Below are positions 24,269 to 34,769 of a stretch of DNA of 64,000 nt, one piece after another (position 1 is the stretch's first letter; each line of letters opens with the position of its first letter). The stretch is from Pleurodeles waltl (Eukaryota > Chordata > Amphibia > Caudata > Salamandridae). Position numbers and translations under genes: made by a program. The stretch covers positions 426,081,776-426,145,775 of the forward strand of contig NC_090442.1 of NCBI RefSeq assembly GCF_031143425.1, in the 5' to 3' direction. Under the pieces are notes generated by a model. The model did not search any database. It had not been told where the DNA came from and saw only the letters and a list, made by a program, of their open reading frames with translations.

Positions 24269-26217
24269 GATCCTCCTCTTTATACACAATCCACAAAGTA
24301 CAATTTATAGAATAAAAACTCAAACAGCAAATCCTAAGTTAAACATACATTTACAACTTTAATGAATACATATATTTCCAAAATAATTATATACATATAT
24401 ATTCCAAAAGAATTGCGGAGTGCAATATGTAGTTCATCACTTGTTCTATGACTCACTCTGAACATAGTTTTCTAACCACTTTGGTGGTTTCCTAGATCTC
24501 ATATTATCACTAGACATTTCACAAGCCATCTCACCTCCAGCATTCATTTAAGCTTCCTTACCTCCTTCACCTTCTGCATCCTGAATGTTATTTATGATTT
24601 CCTCAACATTTCCCCTGAGTCTACTTCAACTGCTCCACCATCCTTCCCAGACAATAAGCACGGGAACACCCCACTAGGAGTAGAAATGTAAACTTTAGGT
24701 CTAGTTCCTTGTGTGTTTGCCACACTATCGTCAATTCTCAGATTAGCAACATCTTCAATAGGATCCTTTTTGTTAGCATGCAAATCATCATGCATACCTT
24801 TCCACAACTCAGAAGGCCCAAGTGCAATTCTGTTGAGATTCCACACTTTACCGTTTCTTAACCTGACAGAGTTACTTAAAACTTCAATCTTCTTCTGGTT
24901 CATAAAATGTACCTTCTCCCTTTACCACACAACCAGGTTTTCTGATCCGAGCCCAGTCACCTGCCTTTACATTTACATATTTAGTACGTTTCTTTGAGTC
25001 ATAATACAATTTGCTTTTTACTAGACTACAATTAATCTTATCTCTTGCATTATGTGTTGACCATTCTTCCATTCCAGCACGGAAAAGCCATCCAGGAATG
25101 TATTAAGTTCTAGGGTTTTTGCCTCTCATCATTACAAAAGGAGATATTTCTGTCATTTCATTAACTGTAACTCTGTATGCCCACACAGATGTGCCTAGTT
25201 GTGTAACCCAATCCATGTTGCCTTCAAAAGCCAATTGAATAGCTCCTTTAATTACATGGTTGAATCTTTCAACCATTCCATTCCAGCTTGGATTGTATAA
25301 TGAAGTGATTTTGTGTAGTACATCTATTCTGTCAAAGTATAGTTCTTCTTTCTTACACAAATGCTGTACACCGTTATCACTCACTTCTGAAATAAATGCC
25401 TGATCCAAGAATTCTAATACTGAGTCAGTGTCCGCTTGATTTACAACTTTAAACACAGGTCATCTTAAAAATAAGTCATTGGGGACTAATACATATTTTT
25501 GGGGTAAACCAATGGGACCCATAACGTCTGTAGCTACAGATTCCCATGGATGCTGAGGTTTAGGCCCAATACAGATTGGGGTCTGAGAGTTTGAAGTGAT
25601 TTATCAGCTTGTACACATTCAGTACATGACCTAACAAATCTTTCCACCTGAAGGTCAATCCCACGCCACCAAAATAACTTTTTTACCGCAGACTTAGTCC
25701 TGGGGATCCCAAAATGTCCCTCATGTGCAAGAGTGATGACCATAGCATGAAAATCAATTGGTGAAATTACTCTTTCACCTCTCAGATGCATACCGTTGTC
25801 TTTGGTAGTTTCGGCACGGATTTCCCAATATGGATTAAGGGTTTCTTTCAACTCATTTTCATTTGGCCAACCATTTCTAACATAATTCAAAAATGTTTCT
25901 ATTGTGATAGCTTTTCTGTATTCCTCGTTCCACTCATCCATTTTTACAGCATGTGCACTACAGTCATGTACCAGAGCTACTTGAAACTCATTCCATATTT
26001 CATCCTCACATTCTTCTATTACTGTAGGCATTCTTGAAAAAAAGTCAGCTATAACATTTTCTTCCCCATGTACATATATAATTTTGCAATCAAAATCCTG
26101 CATTTGCATTAATAATCCCACAATTCTGGCAGAAGCTTTAATAGTGCCTTCGGTAGTCAAGATTTTTACTAGTAGTTTATGATCACACCGCAATGTATAA
26201 GGTGTACCCCACACAAT
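24269..26217 (-). mobile_element. Ty3/gypsy element 1: RNase H C-terminal part and integrase
   Basis: The minus strand encodes, in order, the rest of RNase H (TLRCDHKLLVKIL near 26190, IYVHGEENVIADFFSR near 26070), the integrase zinc-binding H-H-C-C region (HEGHFGIPRTK and CTECVQADK, 25725-25580), and the catalytic core with the DVMGP aspartate near 25520, SDNGVQ near 25375 and NGMVERFNH near 25270. A chromatin- or DNA-binding C-terminal tail with VKAGDWARIRKPG lies near 24970. The D, D and E residues are visible, but frames are broken near 25480 and 25090. The other half of the element resumes at 34770. Confidence 0.88.
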
Positions 26218-26820
26218 GGCCCTCATTACAACATTGGCGGTAAAAGCCACTTACCGCCGTGCAGAGGACCGCCAACACACCGCCGCGGCCACGGAAAACC
26301 ACCACAGCTATTATGACCCACATTTTGGAATCCGCCAAAATTTAGGCACCCACACAAGTCCGCCACACCAAAGGTCAGTGATAAACTGGCGAAAACAAAT
26401 CCTCCACCGTCACGGCAACAGAAATACGCCCACACTATCATGACACACGAATCCACGTGGCGGTCTTTCAACCGCGGTATTCCATTGGCGGTACACACAC
26501 TGCCGCGCTCAAAATACACATACATTTACAAAACACTACCACATTGGACAATTCGAAATACACACACCTGATACACATACACACACCACTCCCACACACC
26601 CATTACAATATAAAACACCCCCCCCACATCACCCACAACCCCCCACAACAACAAATTCAGAGAAAAGGCCGGAGAGAGACTCCACCAGCAAGAACAACAG
26701 CATCCACAGGCACACAACACCATCACGCACACAACTTCCACGCACCTCACACAACACACCACTACATATCAGCACACTTATCACCACACAATCCACCGCA
26801 CACATCACCTACACCACCCC

Positions 26821-28333
26821 ATGGCACGGCAAAGACACCCCAGATTCTCGGAGGAGGAGTTCAGGGTCATGGTGGAGGAAATCGTCTGGGTAGAGCCACA
26901 GCTATTCGGATCACAGGTTCAGCACACCTCAATTGCAAGGAAGATGGAGCTATGGCAAAGAGTAGTGGACAGGGTCAACGCAGTGGGACAGCACCCAAGA
27001 AATCAGGAGGACATCAGGAAGAGGTGGAACGACCTACGGGGGAAGGTGCGTTCCGTTGTCTCAAGACACCACCAGGCGGTTCAGCGGACTGGCGGCACAC
27101 CCCCACCTCCTCCCCCACAACTAACAACATGGGAGGAGCAGGTCTTGGCAGTTCTGCATCCTGAGGGCCTCGCAGGAGTAGGTGGAGGAATGGACTCTGG
27201 TAAGTCAAATCTTAACTATTACATCCCCCACCCTACCTGCATGCTATCACATACCCCCAGCCCCCCAACTCCTCACATATGTCCCAACATCACAAACCAC
27301 CCATCCCAACACCAAGCCCTGCATGCAACAACAAAGCATGGACACCCATCACTAAAGCATGACCACTGCACATACCCATACAACCCCCTAAACCACCATC
27401 ATACAAGCTCCCACACAGGAATGCAAGCACTGGGGTACACGGTCACCCACCCATTGCACACCATGGCACATACAGATGTAATAACCATCCTTTTATACCC
27501 CTGCAGGACCCCTACCCAACGTCACCGGACAGGAGAGTCCACACATGTCCACACCACCAACAGTAGAGGCCCACAGTGATGACAGCACCTCTGTCCAACT
27601 GGATCTAGATGACCAGCCCGGCCCATCGGGGACCTCAGGACAGTAGGTTCCCCTCACACTGGCACAGCCCACCACAGACCTTCCCCCCTCTGGAAACACC
27701 AGCACAGCACCCACCCAGCGGGCTCATACCTCCGTCCCCAGGACACGTCAATCAGCTGTGTGTCCACCACTACAGGGAACCCAGGATAACCCAACACCCC
27801 AACAACAACAGGGACCTGGGGGCAGTGGTAGTGGGCACACGGTCCAGGGGACGGAGGCCCAGGAACACAGGGGAACTGGGAGGGCTGCTGTGAGACAGGG
27901 GGCGGGCAGGCCAAGGGAACCCACTCTCCACGAGGCCCTCTCCTCCATCATGGGAGCCTACCACCACCCCCAGGAGACAATGGCAATGGTGCTGGCCAAG
28001 TTTCAGGAGACCCAGCGCCTGCAGGAGGAGCAGTATATGGGCTTCAGGGAGGAACTCAGAACCATCAGCTCCACCCTGGGCACCATCGTAGGGGTGCTGA
28101 ATGAAGTACTCAACACCAGGAGGGACACTATTGCACTACAAGGGGCCCCTGACACTAGCATGGACGATGAACTGCCCACCACCTCCGCTGGCGCTAGTGG
28201 ACAGGAGGCACCGCCACAGGACCAGCACCCCACCCCCTGCAGAGGGAGAACCACCACGCAAACGGTCCCTGAGATCCAGGACAAAGACAGAGCACGATGC
28301 CAAGACCCCCGCCAAGAAATGAGACCACCCTGA
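26821..28333 (+). pseudogene. Harbinger SANT/Myb-like DNA-binding protein A, two exons
   Basis: Exon 1 (26821-27199) begins MARQRHPRFSEEEFRVMVEE and holds a trihelix/SANT-like domain with spaced tryptophans (W21-type EIVWVEP, ELWQRVV, KRWNDLRGK). A proline run follows. The donor is gtaagt at 27200; the acceptor ctgcag ends at 27506; the 307-nt intron joins in frame. Exon 2 continues through an acidic and proline-rich linker to a glutamine/leucine coiled coil (residues around AKFQETQRLQEEQ, near 28000) and ends at 28333. One in-frame TAG at 27644 interrupts it; the same frame is open on both sides, so it is a single nonsense mutation. In Harbinger systems a Myb-like partner carries the transposase to the nucleus and to the transposon ends. 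A poly(A) signal follows at 28509. Confidence 0.88.
27200..27506 (+). other. Intron of SANT/Myb-like gene A
   Basis: GT at 27200-27201 in a gtaagt context and a pyrimidine-containing acceptor ending ctgcag at 27506. Phase 1 at both exon edges. Confidence 0.8.
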
Positions 28334-28508
28334 TTGTCATCCTACTGTCCCACTTTGTCACCCTGTCCATACTTAAACTGCCCCAGCTCCACTTCCTATG
28401 CCCATTTGGGCAATGCACCTGTGAGACTAATAGACTGGACTCTGCCATGGACATTCCTCCGCCATCACCCCTCACCATTTCACTACCCCCTCCAATATTG
28501 AGCACTTA

Positions 28509-28514
28509 AATAAA
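28509..28514 (+). terminator. AATAAA polyadenylation signal after gene A
   Basis: AATAAA lies 176 bases past the stop of SANT-like gene A and before the convergent transposase 3' end at 28802. Confidence 0.55.
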
Positions 28515-30369
28515 CACACTTAAAACACAAAACAATCTGGAGTCTGTATGTGATTTCAAAATAGTGTATTAGCAATTACAGTGACAAAATGCTCTTTCAA
28601 TTGTAATGTCAACATACCTATGTCACACAGCTCAAGTCCATGAGGACTCAAAGCAGATGTCACACAGTGGGACCCACATCTGTGAAATCGTAAGGGAAAG
28701 TGACAACTCAGTGACCATACATTGGGTGAAAACGACAGACAGTAGAGAGGTAGTAGTGTTTAAGTACATGTAGTAGGTAGGTCTGTACTCTTACCTGTGT
28801 CTCACTGGAAATATTGCTGGATCACTGAGTCCCTGTTGTTCATGTCTTCTTCCTCTGCTTCATCGTCTTCACTATCCACGGGCTCCACAGCTGCAACAAC
28901 ACCGCCATCTGGACCATCCTCCTGCAGAAAAGGCACCTGTTGTCGCAATGCCAAGTTATGAAGCATACAGCAGGCCACGATGATCTGGCACACCTTCTTT
29001 GGTGAGTAGAATAGGGATCCACCTGTCATATGGAGGCACCGGAACCTGGCCTTCAGGAGGCCGAAGGTCCGCTCGATCACCCTCCTAGTTCACCCATGGG
29101 CCTCATTGTAGCGTTCCTCTGCCCTTGTCCTGGGATTCCTCACTGGGGTCAGTAGCCATGACAGGTTGGGGTCACCTGCAAATGGCGAGGGACAAGTATT
29201 AGAAACACACTAACCTGTAGTATAACCCCAGACAACCATTCCCACTGACTTGCCTCCAGGTGCTCACCTAATAGCCACACACGGTGCCTCTGGAGTTGCC
29301 CCATCACATAAGGGATGCTGCAATTCCGCAGGATGTAGGCATCATGCACTGAGCCAGGGAACTTGGCATTCACATGGGAGATGTACTGGTCGGCCAGACA
29401 TACTATCTGTACATTCATCGAATGATAACTCTTCTGTTTTCTGTACACCTGTTCACTCCTGTGGGGGGGGGACCAAAGCCACATGGGTCCCATCAATGGC
29501 ACCTATGATGTTGGGGATATGTCCCAGGGCATAGAAATCACCTTTCACTGTAGGCAAATCCTCCACCTGAGGGAAAACGATGTAGCTCTGCATGTGTTTC
29601 AGCAGGGCAGACAACACTCTGGACAATACGTTGGAAAACATAGGCTGGGACATCCCTGATGCTATGGCCACTGTTGTTTGAAATGACCCACTTGCAAGGA
29701 AATGGAGCACTGACAGCACTTGCACTTGAAGGGGGATTCCTGTGGGATGGCGGAGTGCTGACATCAGGTCTGGCTCCAACTGGGTACACAGTTCCTGGAT
29801 TGTGGCATGGTCAAGCCTGTATGTGATTATGACATGTCGCTCCTCCATTGTCGACAGGTCCACCAACGGTCGGTACACCGGAGGATGCCGCCATCTCCTC
29901 ACATGTCCCAGCGGACGGTGCCTATGAAGGACAACAGCGAGCACAGAGTCAACCAACTCAGAGGTACATACCCACAGTTTACACAGAATACCAATCATAC
30001 ACAAAAGGTGGCCTGTATGTGTGTTGAGTCTAGGCCTAGGTATGTGTCACGCAGTTGGAAATGAAGCCATGTGGACCTCTGAAATGGCGGCTGCCTGACC
30101 TCTAAAGTGGGACAATGGGATGTGAGGTAACTGCGCTGGCATTGTACACCGTCGCGGTAGGCGGTCGAAGACCGCGGCGCAATGCTGCATTGGTTAACAT
30201 TGGACCCTATGAGTCCCAGGAGCCAATGACGATGTGCGCTGACGGTGACGGTACGCACCACCGCAGACATGACCGCCATTTTCTATCTGTTCAATCACTC
30301 GATACCTGATCTTCGACAGGAGAGGACCTACACTGCAAGTGCTGCTGTGACCTCGGTCTGGAAGAGACA

Positions 30370-33260
30370 ATGGCTTGAGTGTCTGGGGAAAGGGCCCTGC
30401 CTTCACATCGGAGGAGTTGGAGAAGCTCGTGGATGGGGTCCTCCCCCAGTACACGCTACTCTTTGGTTCTCCAGACAAACAGGTATGTACACAGGGAGCA
30501 TGTTGTATGGGCTATGCCTGTGTGGAGAGGGCTGGATGTAAGAAGGAAGGGAGGAGAGTGCTGCGTGCATGAAAGACGGTGAATGCATGTGCCACATGGC
30601 AGGGGTAGGGATGGGGGCCAATCACTTTGATGGTGCAGTTGGTAATAACTTCTCTTTTTCCCCTGTACATTTTATGTAGGTCAGCGCACACCAGAAAAAA
30701 GATATTTGGCGTGCCATCGCCAAGGACGTCCGGACCCTGGGGGTCTACCACAGACAGAGCACCCACTGCCGTAAAAGATGGGAGGACATTCGCCGCTGGA
30801 GCAAGAAGACGGTGGAGGCTCAGCTGGGGAGGGCCTCCCAACGTGGGAGGGGTGCCCGTCGCACCATGACCCCCCTGATGTTCCGGATCCTGGCGGTGGC
30901 CTACCCGGAGTTGGATGGGCGCTTGAGGGCATCACAGCAGACACAAGGGGGTGAGTACACTCTCATTCTGCTGACTTTGCACGCAGTGGAGGTGACTGGG
31001 TGGGGGAGGTGGGCTGTGGGTTTCCCTAGGCCAAGGAGAGTTCCGTAGGCAAGACCCTTCCGTAAGGCAGGCCATGTGGCACCCCAGCCCACCTCTGTAG
31101 AGTGCCAAGTACACCTAGTCATGCCCCTGTGTCTTCTATGTGTGCAGATGTCGTCCATAGCCTTGTAAGCCATTTCCCAGGAATTGAACGGTGGAGCCCA
31201 AGAGCGCGGCGTAGTGCAGGGGGCTTCTGTGTCTGTCGTGTCCGCCAACGGTGGCAGCAATGCATGCACTCAATATGTCTCTCTTCTGTCTCCCCAACCC
31301 CTTTTTGTGGTCTCCCTGTTCTTGTGTGCATTAGCATCATCAGGCAGAGGAGCAGTGGCACCGGAGCACAAGGGAGCTGCATCCCACATGGCCCTGGTGG
31401 GCGACACTACGGAGTCTGAATTCACCAGTGGGACAGAGGGCGAGGGGAGCTCCACGGCGGGGACAGGAGCTGAGACCAGCAACACAGACTAGTCCTCTGA
31501 TGGGAGCTCCCTTGTGGTGGCGGCAACATCTGTGCCCCCGGCATCTACAGGTACAGCCGCCACCCCCCCTACCAGCGCCGCCCTCCCAGCAGCCCCTCAG
31601 CCTTTGCCCCGTGCCCACTCACCCAGGAAGGTGGGCATCACCTTCGCCCCAGGCCTTGCCCCAGTCACCCCTGCTGCCCTCAGTGAGGAGGCCATTGACC
31701 TCCTCAGGTCCCTCACTGTTGGGCAGTCTACCATTTTGAATGCCATCCAGGGTGTAGAGAGGCAGTTGCAACAAACAAATGCATTCCTGGAGGGCATTCA
31801 TTCTGGTCAGGCGGTCCTTCAGCGAGCTTTTCAGACTCTGGCCTCAGCACTAATGGCAGCCATTGTCCGAGACTCTAGCCTCCCCCCTAAAAACTTCCTC
31901 CACCCCGACCCAATCCCCTGTACCTCAGCCTATCCCAAGCACACCTACAGACCAACATGCACACACATGAACACCCACGGGTAGCTCATGCAAACATAAG
32001 CACCACACATCCAACAGGCACTCACGCAAGCATCACACACATACAGACACACCAACATCCACTGCCTCCACTGTGTCCCCCTCCTCCTCGTCTCCCTCCT
32101 CCCTCCCAGTCTCATCTACACTCACACCTGCATGCACTACATCTACAGCCACTACATCCCTCTCCAGCACACCCACCACCACACCCCTCTCACGTGCAGT
32201 CACCACCCCCACTACCATTCACATGTCCCCGGTGTCCTTTCCCAGTGTGTCTGTGACGCCCCCTCCCAAGATACACAAACGCAGGCACACACCCACCCAA
32301 CAGCCATCCACCTCACGACAGCCTCCAGCGCACGCACCTTCACCCAAAGTCATCAAACGAACACCTCCTACAACCACAACCTCTTCCTCCACTCCCAAAC
32401 CCCCTCCAGCTACCCGTCCCAGTGTGTCCAAAAAACTTTTCCTGTCCACCCTTGACCTCTTTCCTACACCTCCCCCACCCCGTTCATCTCATAGGTCCCG
32501 AACTAGCACCTCAGCCACAACATGTCCGGGGCCAGTGGTGCTTGTAGTCACCGGAATCTGGAGTGCACCGGCCACCAGGGCAGTCAGTGTGGCACGGAGC
32601 CACAGCACAGACAGTCCCCCACCTGTGAAGCATCAGAAGTTGGCCAGTGCCCGGCGGGAGAGGGGGAAGGCTCCAGCCACCAAAGCCGCTCTCAGGGGTC
32701 CCGGTGGGAGTGTGGAGTCAGCTGTGACACCTTTCAAGGTGGGGAAGGGCCACAAGAGACCCGGCAAGTCTGGGAAGGGCAGCACAGCGGAGAAGACCGC
32801 CATCATTCCCGCCGCCAGCACCGTCACAGCTGCCCAGGAGGCCACTCCCAGCACCAGCCCAGCTGCCCAGGAGGCCACTCCCAGCACCAGCCCAGCTGCC
32901 CAGGAGGCCACCGCCAGCACCAGCCCAGCTGCCCAGGAGGCCACCGCCAGCACCAGCCCAGCTGCCCAGGAGGCCACCGCCAGCACCAGCCCAGCTGCCC
33001 AGGAGGCCACCCCCAGCACCATCACAGCTGCCCAGAAGGCCACCGCCAGCACCAGCCCAGCTGCCCAGGAGGCCACCGCCAGCACCAGCCCAGCTGCCCA
33101 GGAGGCCACCTCCAGCACCAGCCCAGCTGGCCAGGCGGCCACCGCCAGCAAAAGCCCTGCTGAACAGGGCACCGCCATCTCAAGCACCACTGAACAGGGC
33201 ACCGCCATTTCAAGCACTGCTGAACAGGGCACCGCCATCTCAAGCACCGCTGGCCCATGA
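30370..33260 (+). pseudogene. Harbinger SANT/Myb-like protein B with 11-residue repeat tail
   Basis: Exon 1 (start near 30370, ending 30482) encodes AFTSEELEKLVDGVLPQYTL; the only nearby ATG, at 30370, is out of frame by one, so the start is damaged or wrongly placed. Exon 2 (30680-30950) continues the SANT-like domain (DIWRAIAKDV, HCRKRWEDIRRWSKK). Exon 3 starts at 31335, phase 1, and runs through a Ser/Gly/Pro linker into a coiled coil (VGQSTILNAIQGVERQLQQ, near 31715-31770). A TAG at 31490-31492 is in frame with open sequence on both sides. Between 31984 and 32073 the frame shifts, or another intron exists with an acceptor near 32109, before a Ser/Thr/Pro/Lys-rich tail to 33260. The whole gene lies inside the transposase's first intron on the opposite strand. 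Domain layout parallels gene A. Confidence 0.8.
32829..33248 (+). repeat. Coding minisatellite: ten 33-bp and three 30-bp units
   Basis: Ten units of 33 bp (32829-33158) encode variants of AAQEATPSTSP, then three units of 30 bp (33159-33248) encode AEQGTAISST-like repeats. Unit lengths are multiples of three and no stops occur in the sense frame, consistent with selection or recent expansion in frame. The long antisense frame here is a by-product. Confidence 0.92.
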
Positions 33261-33300
33261 GCGGCATGGGCACAAACACAACTGAGTCCGTCACGGGGTG

Positions 33301-33796
33301 AATGATGCACTCTGGGCACCATGCCCCCTGCAGAACCAGTGGAGAGATCCATCCACTACCTCAGTCCTTAGCGGGATGAAGCACTCTGGGCACAAAGCCC
33401 CCTCCAGAACCAGTGGAGAAAGGCATCCACTACCTCAGTCCTTAGCAGGCTGAAGCACTCTGGGCACCATGCCCCCTCCATCACCAGTGGAGAGATCCAT
33501 CCACTACCTCAGTCCTTAGCAGGATGAAGCTCTCTGGGCACAAAGCCCCCTCCAGAACCAGTGGAGAAAGGCATCCACTACCTCAGTCCTTAGCAGGATG
33601 AAGCACTCTGGGCACAAAGCCCCCTCCAGAACCAGTGGAGAAAGGCATCCACTACCCCAGTCCTTAGCAGGATGAAGAACTCTGGGCACAAAGCCCCCTC
33701 TAGAACCAGTGGAGAAAGGCATCCACTACCTCAGTCCTTAGCAGGATGAAGCACTCTGGGCACAAAGCCCCCTCCAGAACCAGTGGAGAAAGGCAT
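33301..33796. repeat. 74-bp tandem repeat, nearly seven copies
   Basis: Copies begin at 33301, 33375, 33449, 33523, 33597, 33671 and 33745, each exactly 74 bp apart and differing by a few substitutions. Each contains ctctgggcac, ccagtggaga and ctcagtcctta words. It lies 3' of gene B in the Harbinger element. It is not coding in a single frame, because 74 is not a multiple of three. Confidence 0.95.
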
Positions 33797-33804
33797 CACC
33801 TTGT

Positions 33805-33910
33805 GAGACTGTGGCTTTGCACTCCCCAGGGTGGAACAGTGGGCAACCCACCCACTGTAGAGACTTGAGAGACTGTGGCTTTGCACTCCCCAGGATGGAA
33901 CAGTGGGCAT
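33805..33910. repeat. 64-bp duplication in the Harbinger 3' region
   Basis: The block gagactgtggctttgcactc occurs at 33805 and 33869, followed by the same cccagg-tggaacagtgggca words. The complement of this unit recurs in the derivative element near 63160-63250, which ties the two transposons together. Confidence 0.85.
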
Positions 33911-34357
33911 CTGGCCCCCTCATGGATTTGGCGTCATGCACTCAAGTGGCTGAGGTGCCCCCCCTTTCCCTCCCCCTGAGGTGCCTGTTTAGTTGCTCTC
34001 TGATGCCCCTGCAGTGTTCTCTCCGTCATGGTCGGGGATCTTGTGTGGGCCTCGCCCATACCGTGTGGTCCCAGTGTTCCACGGACTTTCTTAGAGCACT
34101 ACCTGGACTACTATGCTTGGTATATATTATGTACACGGTGTATATATATATTTCTGCCTATTTGCTTTTAATATATTACAATGGTTACACTAATTTTCTA
34201 TTGTCTTTGCATTCTTCCGGGGGGTTTGGGGGGTGTAACTGTGATGTATTGATATGCATTAGTGTGTGTGTTGTAGTGGGTGAGGGTGGGGGTGTTGTAT
34301 GTGTGTGTCCCTGTTTTATCCCTCCCCCCTCCCCTGTGTAGTAGGTGTAGTACTCAC
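33911..34357. other. Harbinger non-coding stretch in transposase intron 1
   Basis: AT- and GT-rich sequence between the minisatellites and transposase exon 1. The plus-strand frame at 33811-34341 lacks known motifs. Nothing else recognised. Confidence 0.5.
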
Positions 34358-34769
34358 TGTGGTCTTCTCCGCCGGCGTTCCTGCTCCTGGTAGAGGAGCA
34401 GGAAGACTATTGCAGGGAGAATTTGGAGTTCCGGGTCCATGGCGTCCTCGTTCCTCGTGGGGTGTGTAGAGGTGAGCGTTTTCCCTTCGGGATTCCAGTT
34501 TCCGCTGTGTTTTTATCCACGGTGAATCCGCCCCAGAAAAGGTGGCGGATTGGCCTGTCTTAATAGTGTGGGCGGTACATTGTCTCCGGTCTGTCTGTTG
34601 GCGGTGACCGCCAAGCTGTTTGTTTGTACCGCCGTGGCGGTCAGAGTGTTAAAGTGGCTGTCTTTGTTGGAGGTTTCCGCCACGGTCGTGATTCCACATT
34701 TTTTACCGCCGGCCTGTTGGCGGTCTTACTGCCGCTTCAACACCGACTGCCAGGATTGTAATGACCACC

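Larger units (their letters stand above)
28802..34440 (-). pseudogene. HARBI1-type DDE transposase, three exons
   Basis: Exon 1 (34440-34358) encodes 27 residues starting MDPELQILPAIVFLLLYQEQ and ending in an arginine cluster; its donor is gtgagt. After a 4436-bp intron, exon 2 (29921-29268) encodes the helix-turn-helix-like region (VLHFLASGSFQTTVA), the first catalytic aspartate in GAIDGTHVAL and the second in PGSVHDAYILRN. A 95-98-bp-scale third exon start at 29175 runs to the stop at 28802, with the catalytic glutamate in RVIERTFGLLKARFRC. Splice phases agree at both introns. Lesions: one extra C in a nine-C run near 29463-29471 shifts the frame, and a TGA at 29092-29090 precedes the glutamate motif; CGA to TGA decay would explain it. 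The enzyme cuts and pastes Harbinger DNA at TWA targets. Exon 1 is supported by splice phase and by a diverged homologue at 62623. Confidence 0.88.
26218..34769. mobile_element. Large PIF/Harbinger transposon inserted in gypsy RNase H
   Basis: The 8552-bp insertion starts ggccctcattacaa and ends with the complement of ggtggtcattacaa. Subterminal DNA is rich in inverted ggcggt/accgcc words. The flanking triplets are AAT and AAA, an imperfect 3-bp duplication. Its removal rejoins gypsy codons KHFRDF and VWGTPYTLRCDHK in one frame, which proves insertion. It carries a HARBI1-type transposase on the minus strand and two SANT/Myb-like genes on the plus strand, plus internal minisatellites. All three genes have inactivating lesions, so this copy is probably dead, but most coding sequence is preserved. 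Confidence 0.93.

Noticed and set aside
32633..33352. 239-residue antisense frame of LVLAVASWAAG repeats
   Set aside because: Antisense shadow of the 33-bp coding repeat in gene B; looks membrane-like only by composition.
33301..33796. CRISPR array
   Set aside because: Regular 74-bp units are contiguous tandem repeats without unique spacers, in a eukaryotic transposon.
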